From CADEED01 sp044871085 (GTDB taxonomy: Bacteria > Pseudomonadota > Gammaproteobacteria > Steroidobacterales > Steroidobacteraceae): a DNA stretch of 17,872 bases. Location of the stretch: NCBI GenBank assembly GCA_044871085.1, contig JBIOZI010000310.1, positions 1 to 17,872 on the forward strand, in the 5' to 3' direction. Positions within the stretch are counted from its first letter, which is position 1. Every line of letters begins with the position of its first letter. The notes beneath the pieces were generated by a model that saw only the letters and a list, made by a program, of their open reading frames with translations, searched no databases and was not told the origin of the DNA. Positions 1 through 5,283 of this stretch are shown here, in pieces. The position numbers were made by a program, and so were the translations under genes.

Positions 1-236
1 CGTACGTCGGCAAGGACGGCAGCAGGCTGCTGGACGGCGAGGGCACCATCTTCCTGCGCGCCGACCTCGAGGAGCAGCAGCGCTTCCGGGGCCCGGGCCA
101 CAACGGGTTCCTGCACGAGGAGGACCGCGACTACGTGGTCTATCACGCCTACGACCGGGACAACAAAGGCATGCCCACGCTGCGCATCTCGCCGGTGGCC
201 TGGGACGCCGACGGCTGGCCGCGGGCCGAGCGCTAG
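1..236 (+). CDS. GH43 family glycosidase, C-terminal fragment (arabinanase-like)
   Basis: This is the last 77 or so codons of a gene that starts before the window; the frame is fixed by the TAG at 234-236. The peptide contains GPGHNGFL followed by YVVYHAYD, then PTLRISPVAWDADGWP. This is the characteristic C-terminal blade of GH43 endo-1,5-alpha-L-arabinanases, where the His of GPGH lies at the calcium/active-site cluster and the segment ends with WD.DGWP. The family hydrolyses arabinan or related plant polysaccharides, usually outside the cell or in the periplasm. The signal peptide and catalytic acids lie outside the window, so substrate specificity (arabinanase versus xylosidase or arabinofuranosidase) cannot be decided. 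Family assignment is fairly secure; exact activity is an inference. Confidence 0.8.
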   Translation, partial: YVGKDGSRLLDGEGTIFLRADLEEQQRFRGPGHNGFLHEEDRDYVVYHAYDRDNKGMPTLRISPVAWDADGWPRAER

Positions 237-319
237 CGCTCTTTCTCGTCGCCGATTCCGCACATCTTTCTCACGATTCTTGTAAATCTTGCCAATTCGT
301 CGGCGCGGGGCGACAGCCG

Positions 320-337
320 AGTCGCCGCCTGGCGACT
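320..337 (+). terminator. GC-rich hairpin, possible terminator after the GH43 gene
   Basis: AGTCGCC (320-326) pairs perfectly with GGCGACT (331-337) around a GCCT loop and is followed by TTGGTTGG. The run of T is too poor for a strong intrinsic terminator. It lies 84 bases after the GH43 stop and 50 bases before the next start codon, so it could also be leader structure. The rest of 237-386 shows nothing else I can support. Confidence 0.35.
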
Positions 338-386
338 TTGGTTGGCACGGCGATTGCTCCCTCCTCGTAAACGACCGGGGGTCCAC

Positions 387-605
387 ATGTCCATGATCGG
401 AACCGATGAGTTGAATCGCGCGGCCTGGGAAGATGCCGACGTCGCGCGCACCTTCGCGCTGCGTGCCGGCGCCACGCCGGAATTCAGGACGGCGGAATCC
501 GGCCGCGTATCCTACGCCGCGCTGCCGCTGAACTTTTCGCGCAGTGATGCGGTGAGCCTGCCGGGAGTGCGGTTGTTCCCCGTGGGCGGGCTGGCATCCG
601 GCTAA
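387..605 (+). CDS. Small hypothetical protein, 72 aa
   Basis: I do not recognise this gene. The chosen ATG at 387 follows a purine-rich GGGGG six bases upstream; an in-frame ATG at 342 has no such site and would add 15 basic residues. The product begins MSMIGTDELNRAAWEDADVA, is soluble and mildly acidic, and has no signal peptide, membrane segment or cysteine. Third codon positions are mostly G or C, as in neighbouring real genes, but several codons rare here (TTG, AGG, AGT, GTA) occur, so coding status is uncertain. It stands alone between GH43 and the ferritin-like gene. It could be a short stand-alone protein or a spurious ORF. Confidence 0.4.
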   Translation: MSMIGTDELNRAAWEDADVARTFALRAGATPEFRTAESGRVSYAALPLNFSRSDAVSLPGVRLFPVGGLASG

Positions 606-663
606 CAATCCTCGACCGGAAAATTCGCCTCGGCCGGCGCGGTCGCCGCGCCACCGCGTACAG

Positions 664-692
664 ATGCGGCCAATTCGCATTGGCATTCGCAT
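664..692 (+). other. Bulged inverted repeat upstream of the ferritin-like gene
   Basis: ATGCG (664-668) plus GCCAAT (669-674) pairs with ATTGGC (679-684) and CGCAT (688-692). This gives 11 base pairs with a TCGC tetraloop and a single three-base bulge (ATT). It has no T tract, so it is a poor intrinsic terminator. It sits just upstream of the putative -35 element of the ferritin-like gene and could be an operator or the end of upstream transcription. Confidence 0.4.
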
Positions 693-694
693 GC

Positions 695-723
695 CTGAAA
701 TCCGCCTGCGCCTCGACTAACAT
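695..723 (+). promoter_or_regulatory. Candidate sigma-70 promoter of the ferritin-like gene
   Basis: CTGAAA (695-700, four of six to the -35 consensus) and TAACAT (718-723, four of six to the -10 consensus) are separated by 17 bases. Predicted transcription start is near 730, inside the inverted repeat described next. This is a consensus match by eye only. Confidence 0.35.
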
Positions 724-747
724 GCAGTCCGAATTCAACGGACTGCA
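723..747 (+). promoter_or_regulatory. Perfect 9-7-9 inverted repeat over the ferritin-like gene start region
   Basis: TGCAGTCCG (723-731) and CGGACTGCA (739-747) are exact complements around a seven-base AATTCAA spacer. The repeat overlaps the predicted transcription start and ends immediately before the ribosome binding site (GTGAGGA, 748-754). It could be a repressor operator on DNA or, if transcription starts further upstream, an RNA hairpin next to the Shine-Dalgarno. The symmetry is seen directly; the role is inferred. Confidence 0.5.
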
Positions 748-760
748 GTGAGGACCCGCC

Positions 761-1219
761 ATGGCCGATTCTCCCCTCGACGAAAGACTCACCAAGCAGG
801 TGATCGAAAGCCTCAATCACATCCTCGAGCTCGAGCTCGCCGGTGTCGTGCGCTACATGCACTACAGCTTCATGATCTTCGGGCACAACCGCATTCCGAT
901 CGTCGCGTGGCTGCGCGACCAGGGCAATGAATCCAACGCGCACGCCATCCAGGCGGGCGAGCACATCACGACCTTCGGCGGTCATCCGTCGTTGAAGATC
1001 GGCCAGCTGCTCGAGACGCACCAGCACGACGTCAACGAGATCCTCAAGGAAGCCTACGAGCACGAGAAGGAAGGCCTCGACGCGTACTACGAGCTGCTCG
1101 AGCTGGTCACCGGCAAGAGCATCCTGCTCGAGGAATATGCGCGCGACCAGATCGCCGCCGAGGAGATGCACCTGGCGGACATCCGCAAGATGATGCGCAA
1201 GCCGGGTTCGCTGTCGTGA
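761..1219 (+). CDS. Bacterioferritin-like (ferritin-like diiron) protein
   Basis: A 152-residue four-helix-bundle protein of the bacterioferritin/ferritin-like superfamily, which oxidises Fe(II) at a diiron centre and, if it forms a 24-mer shell, stores iron. Start ATG 761 is supported by GTGAGGA six bases upstream. Ligand candidates are Glu25 (ELAGVVRY), Glu57 and His61 (ESNAH), Glu102 (EKEG), Glu134 and His137 (EEMH). Against E. coli Bfr, the second-helix pair is spaced E-x3-H rather than E-x2-H, and Asn59 falls where the haem-ligand Met52 would be. Haem binding is therefore doubtful, and this may be a ferritin-like subfamily rather than a classic Bfr. It is convergent with hemD, 31 bases away. 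Its position beside a haem cluster fits iron homeostasis. Confidence 0.85.
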   Translation: MADSPLDERLTKQVIESLNHILELELAGVVRYMHYSFMIFGHNRIPIVAWLRDQGNESNAHAIQAGEHITTFGGHPSLKIGQLLETHQHDVNEILKEAYEHEKEGLDAYYELLELVTGKSILLEEYARDQIAAEEMHLADIRKMMRKPGSLS

Positions 1220-1220
1220 G

Positions 1221-1246
1221 GCGGCGCGCGCCGCACCGCGCGGTGC
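1221..1246. terminator. Two overlapping 14-bp palindromes between convergent genes
   Basis: GCGGCGCGCGCCGC (1221-1234) and GCACCGCGCGGTGC (1233-1246) are both perfect palindromes sharing two bases. They fill the 31-base gap between the ferritin-like stop and the hemD stop. The position suggests a shared bidirectional terminator, although the symmetry has no loop and no T tract. Confidence 0.4.
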
Positions 1247-1250
1247 CTGA

Positions 1251-2003
1251 CTAACTATCAGCGGCGTCCGGCTCGCCGCGCTCCAGGAAGCGCAACGACC
1301 ACTCGAGCGGCGTCTGCGCGTCGTGGGTGAACGCGCGTCGCCATGGCGGCGGGGCCCGCTCGCTCCAGGAGCGCGTGGTCGAGCCGCCCACCAGCACGAC
1401 CGGGCCCGGTGGCAGCTCGAAGCCCTGCGCGGCCGCGAAATTCTCGATCGCCGACGGGCTCCAGAACCCGTAGCCGGCAGGCGGGGACCCGGCCGCCGCG
1501 CGCAGCGCGGCGAGCTCCTGCGCGAGGTTCGGCGGCGCCACGGTGGAATACACCGCGTGCGTGCGCACGCGCAGCCGCGTGGCCAGCACCGCGACCGCCG
1601 CAAGATGCTCCGGCTGGCGCAGCGCGGCGTCACTGGTCGGATAGAACACCTCGGCGCCATCGGGTACCGCGCCCGACTCGACGACGGCGCGCGCCAGCTC
1701 GCGCACGCCGCCGCGCGCCGCGATGCTCACGCGAATCCCGCGCGCCTCGAGCGTCGCGGAAGTGGTGGGCGTGATCGCCGCGACGGTGATTCCCGGCGGC
1801 GTCTCGACGCGCGCGGCCGCGGCGCGGCTGGTGACGAACAGCACCGCGGCGCCGGCCGCGCCGATCTGCCGCAGCTCGGGCCAGTCGTGCCACTGATGGT
1901 CGATGCACGGAATCGCCAGCGCGGCGAAACCCTGCCGCCGCAGCTGGATCACCACGCTGTCGGCATGCGGCTGCGACTTGGTGATGACCCAGTTGAACGC
2001 CAT
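1251..2003 (-). CDS. hemD: Uroporphyrinogen-III synthase
   Basis: HemD cyclises hydroxymethylbilane with inversion of ring D to give uroporphyrinogen III, in the cytoplasm, directly after HemC. The start chosen is the ATG at 2003 (MAFNWVITKSQPHADS), which begins at the first beta strand usual for the family and gives 250 residues. A start 16 codons earlier would add a basic extension. HemD proteins conserve little sequence, but the two-domain pattern is visible: an N-terminal VITKSQP..A..L...GF..L.IPCI segment, a mid TYR-like region (HAVYSTVAPP) and GFWSPSAIENF, matching the common TSPSAV..F motif. It is divergent from hemE and convergent with the ferritin-like gene. Context (hemC and hemE nearby) makes the call strong. 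Confidence 0.88.
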   Translation of the reverse strand: MAFNWVITKSQPHADSVVIQLRRQGFAALAIPCIDHQWHDWPELRQIGAAGAAVLFVTSRAAAARVETPPGITVAAITPTTSATLEARGIRVSIAARGGVRELARAVVESGAVPDGAEVFYPTSDAALRQPEHLAAVAVLATRLRVRTHAVYSTVAPPNLAQELAALRAAAGSPPAGYGFWSPSAIENFAAAQGFELPPGPVVLVGGSTTRSWSERAPPPWRRAFTHDAQTPLEWSLRFLERGEPDAADS

Positions 2004-2044
2004 GCGCCGGGATGTTAGCCCACGCGCCGACGTCCGCGCGCGGC

Positions 2045-2061
2045 GTGACACAGCTGTGACA
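2045..2061. promoter_or_regulatory. 11-bp-periodic direct repeat in the hemD/hemE divergent region
   Basis: GTGACA occurs at 2045-2050 and again at 2056-2061, exactly 11 bases apart. Read as 7-4-7, it is GTGACAC-AGCT-GTGACAG. This is the geometry of PhoB/OmpR-class binding sites, and the complementary strand (CTGTCAC...) resembles a Pho box half-site. The centre also forms the palindrome CACAGCTGTG (2049-2058). The likely hemE -10 element (TAGGCT, 2082-2087) starts 20 bases after the second repeat, so a regulator bound here would abut the -35 region. Binding by the regulator encoded in this cluster is inference. Confidence 0.45.
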
Positions 2062-2069
2062 GAGGGGCG

Positions 2070-2081
2070 CGACCCGGGTCG
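2070..2081. promoter_or_regulatory. 12-bp perfect palindrome upstream of hemE
   Basis: CGACCCGGGTCG at 2070-2081 reads the same on both strands. It sits between the 11-bp-periodic repeat and the possible hemE -10 element. It could be an operator; a chance GC-rich palindrome cannot be excluded. Confidence 0.25.
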
Positions 2082-2127
2082 TAGGCTCGCCGACGATTAC
2101 CCAGGTCTCGAAGGAGCAGGATTCTCG

Positions 2128-3162
2128 ATGCATCCGCGTGAGCGATTCCTGGCGGCGCTGCGCGGCGATGCGCTCGACCGCCCGCCGGTGTGGCTGATGA
2201 GGCAGGCCGGCCGTTACCTGCCGGGCTATCGCCAGCTGCGCGCCGAGCACAGCTTCTGGGACGTGTGCCAGAACGCCGAGCTGTCGACGCGCGCGGCGCT
2301 CGAGCCGCTCGACAAATTCGCGCTCGACGCGGCCATCGTGTTCTCCGACATCCTGGTCGTGCCGCTGGCGATGGGCCTCGGCGTCAGCTTCGGTCCGGGC
2401 GAAGGCCCGCGCATCGCGAAGCCGCTGCGCACGGCCGCGGACTACGACGCCTGGCAGCTCGACGGCGTGCTGGGCCGCATCGACTATCTACCGCGCGCGG
2501 TCGCGCACCTCAAGCACACCTTGAAGGACCGCTACGGCATCCTGGGTTTCGCCGGCGCGCCGTTCACGCTGTTCGCCTACTGCGTCGAGGGCGGCGGCAG
2601 CGAGGATTTCCGCGAAGCCCGCACGCTGATGCACCGTGATCCGGGCCTCGCGAAGCGTGCGCTCAACACCATCGCGGACGTCGTCGCGGGCCTGCTGCTC
2701 GCGCAGGTGGACGCCGGCGCCGACGCGGTGCAGCTGTTCGATTCCTGGGGCGGCCTGCTGGCGCCGGACGAATACCGCGAATTCGCGCTGCCGGCGCTGC
2801 AGCGGATCACCGCGAAGCTCGCGGCCCGCAAGGTGCCGACGCTGCTGTTCGTGCGCGGCGGCCATCACCTGCTGCCGCTGCTCGGCGAGAGCGGCGTCAC
2901 GGGCTTCTCGCTCGACTGGCGCACCGAGTGGCAGGTGGCGCGCTCCATGTACCCTGGCCACCTGCTGCAGGGGAACATCGACCCCGTATTGTTGTTGGGC
3001 AGCGCGGACGTCATCCGTGCTCGCACGCGTGCTTTGCTGGAAACGATGCGCGCCACCAGCGGCGGGCGGCACTGCATCCTCAACCTGGGGCACGGCATCC
3101 TCCCCGGAACTCCGCCCGAAACGGTTGCGGCGCTGGTCGAGACGGCCGCGGAGTTTCGCTGA
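2128..3162 (+). CDS. hemE: Uroporphyrinogen decarboxylase
   Basis: HemE removes four carboxyl groups from uroporphyrinogen III to give coproporphyrinogen III. The start at ATG 2128 follows AAGGAG (2111-2116) and gives 344 residues, close to the 354 of E. coli; the reading frame is open upstream but has no family homology there. Both family signatures are visible: PVWLMRQAGRYLPGYR near residues 20-35, and GFAGAPFTLFAYCVEGGG in the middle. The active-site Asp lies in FSDILVVP, the Tyr in AYCVEGG, the Ser in FDSWGG and the C-terminal His in NLGHGI. GNIDPVLLLG is also typical. It is the first plus-strand gene of the haem run and is 31 bases before hemA, so the promoter region at 2004-2127 probably drives the whole operon. 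Confidence 0.97.
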   Translation: MHPRERFLAALRGDALDRPPVWLMRQAGRYLPGYRQLRAEHSFWDVCQNAELSTRAALEPLDKFALDAAIVFSDILVVPLAMGLGVSFGPGEGPRIAKPLRTAADYDAWQLDGVLGRIDYLPRAVAHLKHTLKDRYGILGFAGAPFTLFAYCVEGGGSEDFREARTLMHRDPGLAKRALNTIADVVAGLLLAQVDAGADAVQLFDSWGGLLAPDEYREFALPALQRITAKLAARKVPTLLFVRGGHHLLPLLGESGVTGFSLDWRTEWQVARSMYPGHLLQGNIDPVLLLGSADVIRARTRALLETMRATSGGRHCILNLGHGILPGTPPETVAALVETAAEFR

Positions 3163-3193
3163 GGCCGCGCCTCGGCGTCGCACGGGCACACAC

Positions 3194-4300
3194 ATGATCC
3201 CGGTCGCGCTCGTCGGCTTGAGTTATCGCGAGGCGCCGTCCGCGGTGCGCGCGGCGCTCGCCGGCCTCGACGCGGGTATCACGGGTCCGTCACGCGCGCT
3301 GCTCGAGGCGGGCGAGATCACCGGCGTCGTGCGCATCGAAAGCTGCGCGCGCGTCGAATGGGTGCTGGCGTCGCCGCGGCCCGCGTGGGCCGCCGAGCTG
3401 CTGAGCGCGGCGCTGGTCGGAGCATCGGAGAATCCCGAGCGGCAGCGTCCGCGCGCGCGTCATGGCGCGGCCGCGGTCGGCGGCCTGCTGCGCGTCGCAG
3501 CGGGTCTCGACTCCGTCGCGCAGGGCGAGCACGCCATCGGCAACCAGGTGCTGCGCTCCTTCGAGCGCGCACACGAGGCCGGCACGGTGTGCCGCAATCT
3601 GCACGTGGTGTGGCGCGGCGTCGGCGAGATGCTGAACCGCGCGCGCCGCATCCTGCCGCAGGGCCGCACCGGTGGCGTGCAGGCCCTCGTGATCCAACGC
3701 ATGACGGAGATTCCGCCCGACGCGCCGATCGCGGTATTCGGTCTCGGCGAGATCGGGCGCGCGATGCTGCGTGCGCTGGCGGACGCCGGCTTCACCGCAG
3801 TCGAGAGTTTCAATCGTGCCAGCATGCGCGCGTTCGAGGCCGCGCTGCCGCGGGCGCGCGTGGTCATCATGGCCTCCGGCGCAGCGCACGCCTGGGCGAC
3901 GCTGCCGGCCGCGCAGGTGCTCGAAGCGGCGCGAGGCCAGCAGCCCTCGCAACAGGTGTTCGATCTCGGCAGCCCGGTGCAGGTCGCCGCGGCCCCCGGG
4001 TGGAAGTTCACCGCGCTCGACGAGTTGCTCGACGCGCAGGGTGCCGTGCTGCCGGAATCCGAGTACGCCGCGCTCGACGCCGAATGCGCGGGTGGCGCCG
4101 AGCGCATCTGCCAGACGGTGCTCGCGCCGCCGCCTAGCGACACGCTGGCCGCGATGACGGCGATGCGCACCGAGTTCATCCAGCACAAACTACCCGCGCT
4201 GCTCGAAGGCCTGCCGCCGCAGCACGCGCGCAAGCTCACATCCGAGGTGAATGCCGTGCTCCACCAGTTCATCTCCGCGGCGCGGCGCGAGGCACCGTGA
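3194..4300 (+). CDS. hemA: Glutamyl-tRNA reductase, divergent form
   Basis: GluTR reduces glutamyl-tRNA(Glu) with NADPH to glutamate-1-semialdehyde, the first committed step of the C5 pathway. ATG 3194 (MIPVALVGLSYREAPSAVR) matches the family's N-terminal LGINHKTAPV pattern and gives 368 residues, about 50 fewer than usual. The nucleophilic Cys51 is present in ESCARVE, the counterpart of STCNRTE. A Rossmann motif GLGEIG (183-188) marks the NADPH domain, and GLDSVAQGEHAIGNQV corresponds to GLDSLVLGEPQILGQV. Differences are large: Asn and Thr next to the Cys are replaced, the His equivalent to E. coli His99 is Gly, and GEPQI is GEHAI. The C-terminal dimerisation region is shortened. The hemE, hemC and hemL neighbours support function. 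The Shine-Dalgarno is weak. Confidence 0.88.
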   Translation: MIPVALVGLSYREAPSAVRAALAGLDAGITGPSRALLEAGEITGVVRIESCARVEWVLASPRPAWAAELLSAALVGASENPERQRPRARHGAAAVGGLLRVAAGLDSVAQGEHAIGNQVLRSFERAHEAGTVCRNLHVVWRGVGEMLNRARRILPQGRTGGVQALVIQRMTEIPPDAPIAVFGLGEIGRAMLRALADAGFTAVESFNRASMRAFEAALPRARVVIMASGAAHAWATLPAAQVLEAARGQQPSQQVFDLGSPVQVAAAPGWKFTALDELLDAQGAVLPESEYAALDAECAGGAERICQTVLAPPPSDTLAAMTAMRTEFIQHKLPALLEGLPPQHARKLTSEVNAVLHQFISAARREAP

Positions 4301-5283
4301 AGATGACCGGCAAGAACGGCCAGCGCATCATCGGCAGCCGTGGCAGCGATCTCGCGCTGTGGCAATCGCGCACCGTGCTCGCGGCGCTGCGTGCCGCCGC
4401 GCCCGCGCCGGCCTGGGGCTCGGACATCACCGTCGTCACCACCAGCGGCGACGTCGATCCTTCTCCGTACCTCGCCGGCGGGGTGCAGCGGGGCTTCTTC
4501 ACCAAGGAGCTCGAGGTGGCGCTGCTCGAGCGGCACATCGACCTCGTCGTCCACTCACTGAAGGATCTGCCCACCGCGGCGCCGGACGGCCTCGTGAACC
4601 GCACCATCCTGCCACGCGCGAACCCGGCCGACTGGCTGCTGGTGCGCCGCGAATTCCTCGAGGACCGCGCCGACGGCACGCTGCCGCTGCGCGCCGGGAC
4701 GCGCGTCGGCGCCTCGTCGCTGCGCCGCGGCGCCCTGCTGGGCCACTTCGCGCCGCAGGCGCTGTCGGTGCCGCTGCGCGGCAACGTGCCGACGCGCGTG
4801 CGCAAGCTCGCGGACGGCGCCGCCGTCGACGCGATCATCCTGGCCGCCGCCGGGCTGTCGCGGCTCGAGATCGATCTGTCGGCGTTCCACAAGATCGAGC
4901 TGTCGCCCGAGCACTGGGTGACGGCGCCGGGGCAGGGCGCGCTGGCCGCGCAATGCCGCGCCGGTGAAACCGAGATCGAGGCGCACGTCGCGCTGCTGGC
5001 CGATGCAGGCTGCGCCGCCGCGACGCGCTGGGAGCGCGAATTCCTGCGCGTCATCGAGGGCGGCTGCTCCACGCCGTTCGGCTGCCACGTCGTCGGCAAC
5101 CGCGCGCACCTCGGCATCGCCAGCGAGCGCGGCTGGCTGGCGAATTCCATCGAACTACCGCAAGACTTTGCAGAGGGCCCCCAACGTGACTCCTTCATCC
5201 GCGACGCCGTCGCCGGCTGCCGGCCAGCAGACCGAAAGACCGCTCCTCCTGACGCGCTCGGCCGGGCTGTACGCGCGCGCTGA
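4297..5283 (+). CDS. hemC: Hydroxymethylbilane synthase (porphobilinogen deaminase)
   Basis: HemC links four porphobilinogens into hydroxymethylbilane on a dipyrromethane cofactor. The GTG at 4297 overlaps the hemA stop by four bases; an ATG at 4303 in the same frame is equally possible. The protein is 328 residues (326 from the ATG), slightly longer than the E. coli 313. N-terminal IIGSRGSDLALWQSR, the catalytic Asp in VHSLKDLP, the Arg-rich GASSLRR and PLRGNVPTRVRKL are all present. The cofactor-attachment Cys is residue 257, in EGGCSTPFG. The C-terminal 33 codons overlap the start of hemL in another frame. Cytoplasmic; its product feeds HemD, encoded on the opposite strand nearby. Confidence 0.96.
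   Translation: MKMTGKNGQRIIGSRGSDLALWQSRTVLAALRAAAPAPAWGSDITVVTTSGDVDPSPYLAGGVQRGFFTKELEVALLERHIDLVVHSLKDLPTAAPDGLVNRTILPRANPADWLLVRREFLEDRADGTLPLRAGTRVGASSLRRGALLGHFAPQALSVPLRGNVPTRVRKLADGAAVDAIILAAAGLSRLEIDLSAFHKIELSPEHWVTAPGQGALAAQCRAGETEIEAHVALLADAGCAAATRWEREFLRVIEGGCSTPFGCHVVGNRAHLGIASERGWLANSIELPQDFAEGPQRDSFIRDAVAGCRPADRKTAPPDALGRAVRAR

Noticed and set aside
602..1660. Long minus-strand ORF (352 aa) across the ferritin-like gene
   Set aside because: It is antisense to a clear gene and overlaps hemD in another frame; the peptide is Arg/Ala-rich without motifs, as expected from GC-rich shadow frames.
1903..2127. 75-codon N-terminal extension of hemE
   Set aside because: It has no family homology, would run across the hemD start and divergent promoter region, and the ATG at 2128 has a Shine-Dalgarno and the conserved N-terminus.
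2488..4554. Long minus-strand ORFs opposite hemE, hemA and hemC
   Set aside because: They mirror strongly conserved plus-strand enzymes and show no family motifs of their own.
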